A stretch of DNA of 64,000 bases from Chlamydoabsidia padenii (GCA_025330725.1 JAIWND010000036.1:64501-128500), one strand, 5' to 3'. Counted from the stretch's first letter, positions 35,301-48,422 are shown. A program made the numbers and translations. The notes: generated from the letters alone by a model not told the origin.

Positions 35301-38300
35301 TGTCACTGCTTAACACTCAACTGCCAATCGAATCTCAATTTGTTAAACGGCTGGCCGACAATATGAATGCTGAAATTGTGCTTGGTACCATCCGAAACCG
35401 TGATGAAGCTGTGCAATGGCTTGGATATACTTACCTCTATGTCCGCATGCTTCGAAACCCTGCACTTTATGGTATCTCTCCTGACGACTTGACGGATGAT
35501 CCTTATTTGGAACAAAAACGGGTGGATTTGGCTCATTCGGCTGCTATTCTATTGGACAAGTGCAATTTGATAAAGTACGACAAGAAATCTGGTCGCTTCC
35601 AAATCACTGAACTCGGTCGTATTGCTTCTCACTACTATGTCACTCATCACTCGATGGCAGCATATAATCAACATTTGAAACCAATGATGGGTCATATCGA
35701 ACTCTTCCGTATCTTTGCCCTGTCTGATGAATTCAAGTATATCCCTGTCCGTGAAGAAGAAAAGATGGAATTGGCCAAACTCTTGGAACGTGTCCCTATC
35801 CCTGTCAAGGAAAGCCTGGATGAACCTACTGCCAAGATCAACGTCCTTTTGCAATCTTATATCTCTCAATTGAAATTGGAAGGCTTTGCTTTGGTGTCTG
35901 ATATGGTGTATGTCACTCAAAGTGCTGGTCGTATTCTTCGTGCCATGTTTGAAATCTGCTTGAAACGTGGATGGGCTCAATTGACCAAGAAGGCTTTGGA
36001 TCTTTGCAAAATGGTGGAAAAGCGATCATGGTTATCCATGTCTCCTCTTCGACAATTCAGAGGTATGCCTCAAGATTTGATTCGCCGACTGGAACGAAAG
36101 GAATTCCCCTGGGATCGCTACTTTGATTTGAATCCTCAAGAACTCGGTGAATTGGCTGGTCAACCCAAAGCAGGTCGTCTTTTGCACAAGTTTATTCATC
36201 AATTCCCTAAACTTGATATTCAAGCTCATGTCCAACCTATCACTCGGTCATTACTCAAGATGGAATTGACGATCACTCCTGACTTCCAATGGGACGAAAA
36301 GGTACATGGTGGTGCTGAAGCCTTTTGGATTCTCGTCGAAGATGTTGATGGGGAACACGTTTTACACCATGAATACTTTGTCCTCAAACAACGTTATGCG
36401 GAAGAAGAACATATGGTGTCATTTACGGTGCCTTTGTTTGAACCTTTGCCTCCTAATTACTTTGTTACTGTGGTAGCAGATCGATGGCTCCATTCTGAAA
36501 CCAAGCTTCCTGTTTCCTTCAAGCATTTGATCCTTCCCGAGAAGTATGCTCCTCACACCGAACTTCACGACTTACAACCTCTTCCTGTATCGGCCTTGCG
36601 AAACCCTGCTTATGAAAAACTTTACTCTGGATGGATCGACCACTTTAACCCTATTCAAACTCAAGTCTTCAACGCTCTCTATACAACTGACGATAACACT
36701 TTTGTGGGTGCGCCTACTGGTAGTGGAAAAACCGTATGTGCCGAATTCGCTATTCTTCGATTGTGGTCTCAAAACAAGAACGGTCGATGTGTGTATGTGA
36801 CTCCCTTCCAGGAACTGGTGGATCAACGTGTCTTGGACTGGCAAAACAAGTTGCAAGGATTAGGAAAAACTGTGGTGGCTCTGACAGGTGAAACTAGTGC
36901 TGATCTCAAATTACTGGAACAGGGTGACATTGTGGTGTGCACACCTACTCAATGGGATGTGATCTCTCGTCGATGGAAACAACGCAAGAATGTACAGAAT
37001 GTGGATCTTTTTATCACTGACGAATTGCACTTGATTGGTGGTGATCTTGGCCCAACTTATGAAGTGATTGTCTCTCGAATGCGGTACATTGCTTCTCAAA
37101 CACAAAAACCTATTCGTATTGTGGCTCTCAGCACATCTTTGGCCAATGCTCGGGATCTCGGTGAATGGATTGGTACAACATCTCACTCGGTCTTTAATTT
37201 CCATCCTTCTGTCCGACCTGTGCCTCTCGAAATCCATATCCAAAGCTATAACATTCCTCACTTTGCGTCCCTGATGATGGCCATGGCGAAACCTACTTAC
37301 CTCGCTATCGCTGAACATTCTGGAAACAAGCCCGTCATTGTCTTTGTGCCATCTCGAAAGCAATGCCGTTTGACCGCCGAGGATATAATCACTTATTGTG
37401 TGGCCGACGACACGCCTCATCGATTCCTGAACTGTAAGGTGGAAGAAATTCAAGATCTCCTGAACACGGTACAAAACAAGGCTTTGGTGGAAACATTGCA
37501 ACATGGTATTGGATTCTATCACGAAGCTCTCTCGAAACAAGATAAACATGTGGTGGAACAACTCTATGAAACTGGTGCTATTCAAGTGGTGATTGCTTCT
37601 CGGGATACTTGCTGGGCCTTACCTCTTCGGTCTCATATGGTGATTGTTATGGGAACTCAATACTTTGAAGGCAAGGAACATCGATATGCTGACTACCCTA
37701 TCACCGACGTGCTGCAAATGATTGGCCGTGCCTGTCGACCTTTGGAAGATGAAACTGGAAAATGTGTATTGATGTGTCAAGGTACCAAGAAGGAATTTTA
37801 CAAGAAATTCCTGTATGAAGCTTTGCCTGTGGAATCTCATTTGGATCAACTACTACACGATCACTTTAACGCTGAAATAGTGACAAAGACGATCGAAAAC
37901 AAACAAGATGCAGTGGATTATTTGACTTGGACCTTCTTATACCGACGTATGGCACACAACCCCAACTATTACGGCTTACAAGGTACATCTCATCGCCATT
38001 TATCTGACCATCTTTCGGAACTGGTGGAAAATACGCTCAACGACCTACAGGACACCAAATGCATTACTATTGAAGACGAAATGGACATTCATCCTCTCAA
38101 TCTTGGTATGATTGCGGCTTACTACAACATCAACTACACCACTGTCGATATGTTCAGTGTCAGCTTGAAACAATCCACCAAACTCAAGGGTCTTTTGGAA
38201 ATCGTGGCATCTGCAACCGAATTCGACACCATTCCTATCCGACATCACGAAGACAATTTGCTCAAACGACTTTATGAACGACTACCTGTCAAACTCGGCT

Positions 38301-39106
38301 CTCCTAAATTCAACACACCTCGAATCAAGACAAATATTCTGTTACAAGCACACTTCTCAAGAATGCAATTACCTCCCGATCTTCAATCTGATCAAACGAT
38401 GGTAGTAGGCCGGGTCATTCCATTGTTACAAGCTTGTGTGGATGTGATCTCTTCTAACGGTTGGTTATCACCTGCTCTGGCGGCCATGGAACTGTCTCAA
38501 ATGTCTGTACAAGCCATGTGGGATCGGGACTCGCCATTGAAACAAATTCCCTACTTCAGCACGGATGTGATCAAGCGATGCGAAGGTAAAGGCGTGGAAT
38601 CTGTGTTTGACATTATGGAAATGGAAGATCAAGACCGAAATGAAGCTCTGCAAATGAATCAACGACAATTGGCGGAGGTGGCTAGATTCGTCAACCGGTA
38701 TCCTAATATTGAAGTTGGATTTGAAGTGGCGGATGCGGATGATATCACTTCTGGTAGTGTGGTGAATGTCAAGGTGCAACTGGAGCGCGAATGGGACGAC
38801 GATGTCGAATTCGGACCTGTCATTGCTCCCTTTTATCCCAAGAAGAAGGACGAAGGCTGGTGGATTGTGCTGGGTGACACAGAATCCAAGACTTTATTGG
38901 CTATCAAGCGTGTGACATTGCAACAAAAACTCACTGTCAAACTGGACTTTGTAGCACCCAAGGCCGGGCAACACACTCTCAAACTTTTCCTCATGGCCGA
39001 CAGTTACAATGGATGTGATCAAGAACTGGAAATGGATCTCAAGGTGGCTGAAGGTGAATCAAGTGATGAAGATGATAGTGATGCTATGGATACAGATGAA
39101 GATTAG
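32352..39106 (+). CDS. BRR2: U5 snRNP RNA helicase Brr2 (SNRNP200)
   Basis: Brr2 unwinds the U4/U6 duplex during spliceosome activation. Exons 32352-33585, 33677-33733 (57 nt) and 33804-39106 join in phase to 2197 residues, the usual length. The N-terminal region starts [20 protein letters not shown] and has the conserved [13 protein letters not shown], acidic stretches and a PWI-like part. The first helicase cassette has APTGAGKTN (near residue 546), DEIH (near 661), [21 protein letters not shown] and [12 protein letters not shown]. The second cassette is also conserved in form: GAPTGSGKT (near 1398), [22 protein letters not shown] and QMIGRACRP. Each is followed by a Sec63-like domain. The tail is acidic ([15 protein letters not shown]). 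The gene is nearly intron-free after exon 2. Confidence 0.97.
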
Positions 39107-39184
39107 TCTTGGTACATAATTATATTAGTTTAGTAGTTGATTTTTTTTATATGTTGTAATAAAATAAAACAGGGCTTTTTGTCA

Positions 39185-39218
<34 letters not shown>

Positions 39219-39550
39219 TGATGGGATGGTGGGAAATGTTGGAAAATAAAGATCATTTAGATCGATTATAATACTCCTTTTTGGGGAAACCAAAGATCAG
39301 GTGCGCGTGAAAACCTTATCTTTAGTTTTTTTTGAATCGGAGTTGTCATGGTTAACCTATTGATCAACTTAATTCCATTATCTTGGTACTCTGTGAAAAA
39401 AAAAAAAATCGGCGGAGATAAAATTCGGCCAATGAGAATACATAACTATTTCTCTTGAACCCAGCTTTTTTCTTTTTCTTCTTTTTCTTCTTTTTCTATC
39501 TTTTCTCTCTCTCTCTCTCTCTCTCTTAATCCTACATACTTTACTTGGAC
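39107..39550. promoter_or_regulatory. BRR2 3' flank and amino-acid permease promoter
   Basis: AATAAAATAAAAC polyadenylation-type signal near 39158-39170, then a 31-nt poly-A tract (39186-39216). The right half has motif variant CTTGAACCCAGC at 39454-39465, about 90 nt before the permease ATG, followed by CTTTTTCTTC repeats and a (CT)n run near 39505-39526 in the leader. Confidence 0.5.
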
Positions 39551-40237
39551 ATGAACGAAAAGATTGAAGTGGACACGCAACCGAAACACCATGAAATCAC
39601 GGTGGACAGTCATGACAAACTTGAATCTTACGAACGTACTTCCGACTTTGAATCCTATACTTCCGGAGAACAACGTAGTCTTCAACATGGTACTAAACGT
39701 GGTTTATCAGCAAGACATATCCAAATGATTTCTCTTGGTGGATCCATTGGGTAACATTATACAATACAACAACACTACCTTTTTGACTCACTCTTCTTTT
39801 TTTTTTTTAACCTAGTACTGGCTTATTCCTGAATTCAGGTCAAAATATCGCAGTGGCCGGTCCCGCAGGTGCTTTAATTGCCTATCTCGTTATTGGATTC
39901 ATGGTCTTTTGTTTTATGGTCTGTATGGGTGAAATGGCCACCTTTTTACCTGTAAGTTAGAGGGGAGAAATGCTTAGCTTTTGTATTACCTGCATTATGC
40001 ACCTTGATGACATTACTTCTTTAATCTCGTTTAGGTATCTGGCTCCTTCAATCACTATGCTACTCGTTTTGTTGATCCGGCCCTGGGTTTTGCTTTGGGA
40101 TGGAATTATTGGTAAGTGGTACATAACAACAATCAAACCAGTTTACTCATCTTTTAACTTTTAATCCCCGCTTTTCCTGCGTAGGTTCTCTGTAAGTTCC
40201 TTTGGATTGATTTGAAAAGAAACATACTAACGACCGA

Positions 40238-40273
<36 letters not shown>

Positions 40274-41715
40274 CATCGGTATATCTGTTTGATTAGTGGG
40301 TAAGTTGCCCAAAAAAAAAAGTAAAATCGGAATAGAAACAATGTTCTCACACTGTTTTATCTATTTATAGAGTGTCACGATTGCTACGGAACTCTCTGCA
40401 GCTGCAACAATCATTAATTGGTGGAAACCAGTCATGCCAGATGCTGTATGGTCAGCCATCTTCTTGCTCATCATCATTGCCATCAACTTGGTCGGCGTTG
40501 GTCTTTATGGTGAAATGGAATACTGGCTCAGTATGATCAAGGTACTGATTGTCTTGGTCTTCATCATCATTGCTATCCTTGTTACTTCTGGTGCTGTAGG
40601 TGATCATCAAGTGATTGGGTTCAAGTATTGGACTGATCCCGGTGCTTTTGTGGATGGTGCTGTGGGTACAGTCAGTGTCCTCTTGTCTGCTGGGTTTTCC
40701 TTCCAAGGAACTGAAATTGGTAAGTCAAATGATTGGTGATGTAAAGGAAACTCATTCTACTTTTTTTTCTTTTTTAAATTGTTAGTTGGTGTCACTGCTG
40801 GTGAAGCAAAAAACCCTACTCGTACCATTCCTCGGGCTATTCGAACTGTCTTTTGGCGTATCATTGTATTCTACATCATCACTATCTTTTTAATCGGAAT
40901 GTGCGTACCAAACAATGATCCTAACCTATCAAATGCATCTGGTGATGCTGCTACTGCTTCCTTTACTTTGGTGTTTAAACTTGCTGGTATCAATGTTGGC
41001 GCTGATGTAATTAATGCAATCATTCTCACAAGTAAGTACCATATTCAAACGCCGATTATGGAAATTAAAAACTGGTTCTTTGTTTCATGTAGGTGTATTG
41101 TCTGCTGCCAACTCTGATCTTTATACCTGTTCTCGTACTCTGATGGCTTTGGCTCGTGATGGTAATGCTCCCATGTTTTTGGCTAAAACAAACAGATACG
41201 GAGCTCCTTACTGGGGTGTGATTGTCTCGTCAATTCTTGGATTTGCATGTGTCTTTGTCTCGATCTACTCTGCAAGTGTAGCCTTCTCTTGGTTTTTATC
41301 CATCACTGCGGTGACTGGATTCATCAGTTGGTGGGGTATCTCTTTTGTCCATATTCGATTCCGACGGGCCTATGTCAAGCAAGGGCGCAGTATTGCTGAT
41401 TTACCTTACAAGGCTATTTGGTATCCCTTCACACCCATCTTTGCCGCCACCCTTTGTGTGCTGATTATCCTTGGTCAAGGTTACACCGCCTTCTCCCCTG
41501 AATTCAATGTACAAAAATTCTTTGCTAACTACATTGGTCTGGTCCCATTCTTCCTCTGTTATGGTATCTACAAGATAGTCCGTCGATCAAAGGTGGTGCC
41601 TTTATTGGAATGTGACTTTGATACTGGTCGGGTTACTCGTTTGGAAATTGATACTGAAGAAGAAGAAGAAAAGAATCAACCTTGGTATCGTCGGGTACTC
41701 AATATTATATCTTGA
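39551..41715 (+). CDS. Amino-acid permease (AAT/APC family)
   Basis: A plasma-membrane amino-acid/H+ symporter of the fungal YAT group. Exons: 39551-39750, 39816-39951, 40035-40111, 40185-40191 (7 nt), 40297-40299 (3 nt), 40371-40719, 40786-41031 and 41093-41715, all in phase. After a polar N-terminus, RGLSARHIQMISLGGSIGTGLF is the family signature. Then come about 12 membrane segments, the GEMATFLPVSGSFNHYATRFVDP loop, ALGWNYWFSWSVTIATELSAAA, FSFQGTEIVGVTAGEAKNPTR, SAANSDLYTCSRTLMALARDG and a hydrophilic C-terminus with EEEEEK. The 7- and 3-nt exons are needed to give NYW-FS-W; see findings. Substrate range cannot be told from sequence. Confidence 0.92.
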
Positions 41716-42280
41716 AATGTAATATATAGTCTAGTTGTAGTTGTAGCTCATAGTTGTTTTATTATGTTAATATCCACCTTTTAGAATGGATGCCATTTAT
41801 ATTGTATTTTACTTGACTTTCGAATAAACTAAATCTCCACACAGATCTTTTTTGTGTAACTTTGATCCAGTCTAGCATACATACACTTCCTCACTATCAT
41901 TTGGAAATCCGTCTATCATTATAGCCATAGTCATCACTAATCTTTTATACTTATTGTTGATGCATTGTATATAAATATGGTTTTGTGTGCTAATCAGCTT
42001 GAATGAAGGGCCATCATGCAACAGCATGTTGGAAACCCGATTTGAAATTTAATCGCCGCTATTTGAATCCGCCGATTTCTTTTTCTTCCTATTCTTTTCT
42101 TTTTAAACATCTCACTTACATCCATTACGTTAAAAACGGAGTCTTCTATTCAAATAATGGTTGGGCAGTTTATTATACTCTACCTCTTACACTATAATTT
42201 TGCCTGGTTAACATCTTTTATCACTCTTGCTATCCCACGTTGATTTAATTTGGTCATTCTTCCTCAACGGATACAATTTT
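41716..42280. promoter_or_regulatory. Permease 3' flank and promoter of a possible non-coding transcript
   Basis: A double motif, ACCCGATTTGAAATT at 42035-42049 and TTTGAATCCGCC at 42062-42073, lies about 220-255 nt before the first intron of the spliced transcript described next. A 64-codon open frame at 42003-42197 shows no recognisable domain and is not supported. Confidence 0.4.
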
Positions 42281-42284
42281 GACA

Positions 42285-43250
42285 TGAAAAGGTGAGTCTA
42301 CTTTATCACCATCTCGCATTAATTTTAATAACTCTTATCATTGCAGGTAATTAACGCTTCAAAAACTCTTTATGAATCTCCAACATTGATCTATTAGGTA
42401 TGCGATAACGTTAGTATTGCCATTATACTTTCCCTGACTTGAATATTCTTTTACCTTGTAGAAACAACATAGCTAGAACCGGCGTCATATGTAGCTCCAC
42501 GATTCCAAGGTAAGAGGATACAACTAAACTACTGGATTTATCATGTGTTTTTACTTATCATTCCTTCCAATTAACTTTAGGCCAAATAGTCCAGCTGGGT
42601 TGACTTGACACAAACAAGGGTAATGGGGTGACTACATCAACTCTGCTCATAAAACTGTGAGTATGAAGACCCGATGCAACATTAAAACTTGAACGAATAA
42701 TCTATCTCTTTTACTCGGACCCACCATTTCGTCGATTCCACAAGCTCACAAGAACAATAGGTCAAGAAAATTAGCAAACTTGTCAAGAAACCAAGGTAAT
42801 CAGGAGGGGGAGGGAATACGAAAAATGGAAAATAAAGGAACTGACCACTTCCACTTCATTTAGGATCAAGATGTCAAAACTGAACGAATCTGGCAGTGTG
42901 TCATGCATAGCATTTACTCTATTGCGCGACTCCTTTTCGGTGGAATCTCTGGTGAATCACGATGCCTGCAAGCTGTATATCAATAAAGTAAATAAACTAA
43001 ACAAATAATCTATTTGCTTTTACTAATCAAACTGTATTTTATATAACCAGGGGGGGATTGTCATGCAAGTGTGATAAACTAGTGCCACCTTGGAGATACT
43101 ATTCGCCATAACAAGGTCATATGGTGCATTCTCGAGTCAAGGATTTCTGGAATTATAAAAGTACCCTGATCAGCAAATTGGTCAACTCATCAAGCTTAGC
43201 TACCCTGAAATGGAATGCTGGCGGAATAGAGTCGACATTGGTGTGACCCC
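42285..43250 (+). ncRNA. Probable multi-exon non-coding transcript
   Basis: Successive GT-AG intron-like units: 42292-42346, 42398-42461, 42510-42580 and about 42796-42864, each with a consensus donor (GTGAGT, GTATGC, GTAAGA, GTAATC) and an acceptor after a pyrimidine stretch; branch-like CTGAC or TTAAC sites are present. The short exons between them (about 48-51 nt for the internal two) contain stops in the frames I tried, so no protein is supported. A promoter-like double motif lies upstream. It could be a lncRNA, a snoRNA host or a degenerated gene. I did not find a convincing C/D or H/ACA snoRNA. Strand is inferred from splice consensus. Confidence 0.4.
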
Positions 43251-44080
43251 TAGATAACTAACTCTACAAGAATAACCCGATCGTCCTGATCTCGGTTTGT
43301 AAATCTATTAAGGATGATGACTGATTGCGGTGGTGTTGATAATAAAGGTAATGATAATAATGGACGTTGGTTGATGAAAGGGGGAAAAGGGGTCATTAAA
43401 GAGGAGGTGCTTAGTGAAGGGAAGGGGGTTGGGTTGATGGACTGAACAATTGGCTGAATGTGATCATCTCTAGTCATTACCATCTACTATTTGTTTATTA
43501 GTGTCATTACAATCATATACTTTCTAAGTGCCTTTATTATTCTTATATTTATTGGCTGCTCTGCTATTGGTTTAGATTAGATGCTTTTTAGGGGGGTGCA
43601 AGTGATTAGTATGTTTGACATTATGATCACGGTACCTAAAGGAAAATTGGCTTCACTAGAATAGTTTATTTTACCAAAGATATTAATAAAGTCATTCGAC
43701 ATATCGATTTTTTATATAACACTGACATTGATGTATTTTTATTCTGTTTTGAAAATATGGTACTATGTAGGAATGCCAAGGGAAAAAAAAAAGGTGCCAT
43801 GTCGGCGGAGTTGAAAGATATGGAGGGGACGCAGGGACAAAGAAAGATGGTGAGCAACAACCTTGCAATACAAAAAACTCTACTGTTCAATAAAAAGCAT
43901 GCATGCATTTATTCAAACTCTTTTTTTTTTTTTTTTTTTTTGTCTCCTTCGTCTTCTCCTAACAAAGAAACCCACTCCTGAAAACACAATTTGACCTTAT
44001 AAAACCGAAACTTGTTCCATTCTTCTAATCCTTTTTTTTATTGTTATTATTATTACTGACCTGAATTTACAAATCAAAAC
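43251..44080. other. Intergenic, upstream of the secreted DPBB gene
   Basis: No supported gene. A 77-codon minus frame at 43250-43483 is Pro/Ser/Thr-rich and shows no domain. Promoter elements for the next gene: motif variant GGCGGAGTTGAAA at 43804-43816 and TATAAAA near 43998. A poly-T run lies at 43921-43940. Confidence 0.4.
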
Positions 44081-44650
44081 ATGCTACTCTATTCTACACT
44101 ATTTCTGACTATACTGTTATCATATACTTCTACTCTATTCGTGAATGCTGTGCCTGTCCAATATGATCGCCGGTCAAAAGTGGCTCACAAAATCAAGAGT
44201 GCTTTATACAATGGAGAAGGAACTTACTATGAAGTCCCTGGGGTGGGTTCTTGTGGTAAACCTGATACGGATGATGAGTTGGTGGTAGCTGTCAATCGAG
44301 ACCAAATGAAAAATGGTAATAAAAAAAAGTCAGTGCATGAATCATGCAAACATTAAAACGCCGCCAATTTCCTTTTTTTTGTGAAACGATTAGGTGCCAA
44401 CCCAAATATGAATCCCGAATGTGAAAAACATGTTGTCATTATAGGGGATCAAGGTAAAACAGCTACAGCAAGAGTAGTGGATACATGTCCAACTTGTAAA
44501 AAAGGGAATCTGGACCTTAGCCCTAGAGGTAAGCATCCCGCCATCTTAAGCTGATCATCACTTTAACCATCCTTTACAGTTTTCAAGATAGTTTGTGGAA
44601 AGTTGGCCAAAGGAAGATGTAAAATTAAGTGGCACTTTAAGAACAACTAG
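44081..44650 (+). CDS. Small secreted double-psi beta-barrel (RlpA/expansin-like) protein
   Basis: Three exons, 44081-44315, 44394-44528 and 44580-44650, join in frame to 146 residues. A signal peptide is clear (MLLYSTLFLTILLSYTSTLFVNA). The double-psi beta-barrel core follows: GEGTYYEVPGVGSCGKPDTD, ELVVAVNRDQM, CEKHVVIIGD, TARVVDTCPTCKKGNLDLSP, FKIVCGKLAKGRCKIKW. Paired Cys (SCGK, CEKH, CPTC, VCGK, GRCK) suit disulfides in the barwin/RlpA fold. The usual ligand/catalytic Asp is present in VVDTC. Small proteins of this fold in fungi act at the cell wall or as secreted effectors; the exact role is unknown. Introns interrupt inside the barrel. Confidence 0.85.
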
Positions 44651-45037
44651 AAAAATACAATGTACCAATTATATAAACCCATCGAGTCAACAATTCTCAT
44701 CTGTAGATAGAAAAAAACCAACCCCTTTCCCAAAAATAAAAAGCAAACTCCGATGTATGAGGGGTTTTTCATAAAGACAACAATGAGCTTTTGCTTGATA
44801 TACTACATAAAAAGAGTAGTAATTACATTTTCTTAGTTTTACATCTGCATAATACACTCAAGGGAACAATCGATAGTTTGAAAAGAAAGGAGAGTGGTAT
44901 TTACAACAATTTGATTTCCCCATCATTCTTCCAAAATATTCTACTCGTCCCCTTACGCGAATCCATCTTTGACGCAGGGTACTTTGAATTGGCAAGCCTA
45001 TGTCTAAGGCATGAATTCCAATTAAAATCCCGATCTC

Positions 45038-45071
<34 letters not shown>

Positions 45072-46147
45072 GTCAATTCTATTTCCGGGTAACCACCCAT
45101 CATGCAAGTCAAATTGAGGTTAAAGTAAAAATATGTATTGACCAAGTCGGCTTGATCCGATTTTTCATGTAAGTCTTTGCCAGATTACTTTGCCTTGCGC
45201 ATGAATGAAAAAGCGACATCCTCTCTTTTTTTTTTCGATCTAAAACAAATGTCATCATATAATAGAGTAACACCAGTGTTCTCATATGAAATAAAATTAC
45301 CCTGGTGGTAAACGTCATATTGATTCATGCCTTTATTACCTCTTTTGGGCTCGGCACAGGGGTTAAAGTTTTTAGAGCGAAAGACAATGGATGAAATGGA
45401 AGAACATTCCCCCGAATCGTATCCCCGAACTCTTTAGTTTACTTTTTTCTTCTTCCTTCCAATCAAACTTTAGAGATCAGGGGGTTATTGACCCGTTATC
45501 ACTATCATTTTTATTCCATATCATAGTATTCTGTTGAAACAAGCCTATGGAGTACATTTACAATAGTTCCTCTATTGTTCTGCGGGGTTTCTTGACAACG
45601 GCGGGTATTGAAATATATTCGAGATCAGGCACGTACCCCCCAGGAAATGAAAGTATCTACACAATGTGAAGAAGATGATGCAAGCTTCTTGTTCTTTCAT
45701 GACGTGTGTTCATATGATCTTCGTACTACAGTCGTTGACACATTGACTGATCATGCAAGAAGAAGTGACCGGAGTTTTTGAATAATTTGTGAATAATTTC
45801 AGGTCAAGTCAGGGACAAATGTCGGGTGTTGAATTGTTTTTGCATTAATAGATTTTTTCTCAGGTTTGTTTACTAGGATAAGCTTTCAAACGAAGGGTAA
45901 AAAATACAGCGAGAGTAAAACAAAACAAAGAGGAATCGATTGGTTTGCCCTTAGTTCTTATTGGGAAACACAGCACTAGGGGCGTTTTTAATGCCGGTGT
46001 GAATGGTTTTCCCGTTTTCAAGTCCCGATGCGTCAGTTTCCCAAGGATCTAGAAAACCATATATAAAGGGTCCATGATATCGCCAACCACATTCTTCATC
46101 ATCTTTTTATTTATTTGTTTCATCAATCTACTCTATACAAACCGATC
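44651..46147. other. Long intergenic region upstream of the ABC transporter
   Basis: About 1.5 kb without a supported gene. It contains a ~30-nt poly-T tract (45041-45070) and motif copies ATTAAAATCCCGA (45021-45033), GCGGGTATTGAAA (45601-45613) and TTTTCAAGTCCCGA (46015-46028). Only the last is tied to a gene start: it is followed by CATATATAAAGGG near 46060 (TATA box) and the ABC ATG at 46148. The others may serve an unseen transcript. Confidence 0.4.
46015..46147 (+). promoter_or_regulatory. ABC transporter promoter (motif + TATA)
   Basis: Motif TTTTCAAGTCCCGA, then TATATAAA about 35-40 nt downstream, then the ATG at 46148 about 80 nt further. One of the clearest motif-TATA pairs in the window. 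Confidence 0.6.
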
Positions 46148-48365
46148 ATGGAAAAGATCGATCGGGATCAAGAACATTACGCTCGACAAGAGACTCCAGA
46201 CGATGACAATGCAACCATTGACGGGTTAGCACGCACCACGACTCACCGTACTGAAGGTGGTTTTGGTGAACGCTCAGGCAATGCTGTCGACATCGATGCC
46301 GCCATGCAAGATTATGAACAACTCCGCAAAGAACTCACCCAACACTCGAGACGCATGTCCAAATCCGCCAATGATGCTGAAAATGGTACCCCTGATTTCG
46401 ATTTGACAGATTTCTTAAAGAATCAACGTGAACAAGGTGCAGCGGCCGGGTTCCACCCAAAACACATGGGCGTCTACTGGAAGGATTTAGTTGTACAAGG
46501 TTTGGGTGCCGATGCCAAGGTGATTCCTACCAATTATACCTGGATCGCCAATGCTATTCAATTCTGGAAATGGGGTCGTCATCAAGGTCATGATTTTACT
46601 ATTCTCAAGGGAAACGACGGGTTTTGTAAAGATGGGGAAATGTTATTGGTATTGGGACGTCCTGGTGCTGGTTGTACTACTCTTCTCAGGATCATTGCTA
46701 ATATGCGAAAAGTAAGTAGGAATGGAAATTATTCAATCGGCGTTTGAAAATTGGGAAAAGGAGAAGGCGTTTCGTTTTTTTTCTAACTTTTTCTTCTTCC
46801 TCTCTTAATTATTCTAGTCATACACCAACATTGAAGGTGAAGTATCTTATGGTGGCATTGAAGCTCAAGAATTCAGTAAATACTTTAGGGGCGAAGTCTG
46901 TTACAACGAAGAAGAAGATCTCCATTATCCTACACTTACAACAAAACAAACCTTGACTTTTGCTCTGAAAAACAAGACTCCTGGCAAGCGCTTACCTAAT
47001 GAAGCCAAAGAAGAATATATCAGCAAAATCATCTATCTCCTGGGTAATATGTTGGGTCTTACTAAACAAATGGACACCATGGTGGGTAATGCCTTTGTCC
47101 GTGGACTCTCTGGCGGTGAACGTAAACGACTATCCATTGCTGAACAAATGACAACCTCTTGCTCCATAAACTGTTGGGATTGCTCTACTCGTGGTTTGGA
47201 TGCCTCTTCTGCTTTGGATTATGTCCGATCTCTCCGCATCATGACGGATATTATGCACAAGACAACCATCGCCACTTTATACCAAGCATCCGATTCCATC
47301 TTTCATCTATTCGACAAGGTTATGGTGTTGGACGAAGGACGGTGCATCTACTTTGGACCCTCCAGCCAAGCCAAAAGTTATTTTGAAGACATGGGGTTTT
47401 ACTGTCCCGATCGTAAATCCACTCCCGACTTTTTGACCGGTCTCTGTAATGCCAACGAACGCCAAATGCAACCTGGGTATGAAGACAAGGTGCCTCTCAA
47501 CTCGGTCCAATTCGAAAAGGTGTATAAGGAAAGTTCGCTATATAACGACATGATGCGCGAACGTGATGACTATGAAGCCAAGATTGCTCAAGATAACCCT
47601 GCCGAACAATTCCGTCAAGCGGTGCGGGATGCTCATCAGAAACATGCCTCCAAGCGGTCTCCTTTTGTGTCTACATATTACCAGCAAATCATGTCTCTTA
47701 CGATCCGTCAATTCCAACTGATCTTTGGTGACAAAGGGGCGTTGGTGTCTCGTTATGGTGGTGTCGTGGTCAAGGGGTTGATTATGGCTTCTGTGTTTTT
47801 TATGATCCCTCAAGATGTGTCTGGTGCCTTCTCCCGTGGTGGTGCTATTCTCTTCTCTCTTCTCTTTAATGCTCTTATTGCACAATCTGAACTGGCGGGA
47901 TTTATGCAAGGTCGTCGTGTGTTAGAAAAACATAAAAGTTATGCATTGTATCATCCGTCGGCCTTTTATATTGCTCAAGTCATTGCTGATGTGCCTCTGG
48001 CGATTGTCCAAGTCTTGGTGTTTGAACTATGTGTCTACTTTATGATGGGGTTTGTTTTGGATGCTGGAAAGGTAAATGCAGAAAAAAAAAAAAAAAAAAA
48101 AAAAAGAGGGTTGGGGGGTAGGAGACTTTTGACTAGGAATACTAACAACTTTTTTGTTTATATTTAGTTCTTCACCTTCTTCATTATTCTTGTCTTCACC
48201 AATCTTTGTATGAATGGTTTCTTCCGATTCTGGGGTGCTGTTGCCTCTACCTTTTTTACTGCTTCTCAAGTCTCCAGTGTCTTTTTAATCGCTGCTTTGG
48301 TATACTGTGGTTATCAGGTTGGTTCTCTCTCTCCAAAGCAGACCAGATCATTGTTTTACTCACTC

Positions 48366-48422
<57 letters not shown>

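Noticed and set aside
36911..37585. 224-codon minus-strand frame inside BRR2
   Set aside because: Shadow of the conserved BRR2 second helicase cassette on the other strand.
43250..43483. 77-codon Pro/Ser-rich minus frame
   Set aside because: Low complexity, no recognisable domain, no promoter or intron support.
46660..46690. Cys instead of Lys in NBD1 Walker A of the ABC transporter as a damaging change
   Set aside because: This substitution is normal in fungal PDR/CDR transporters.
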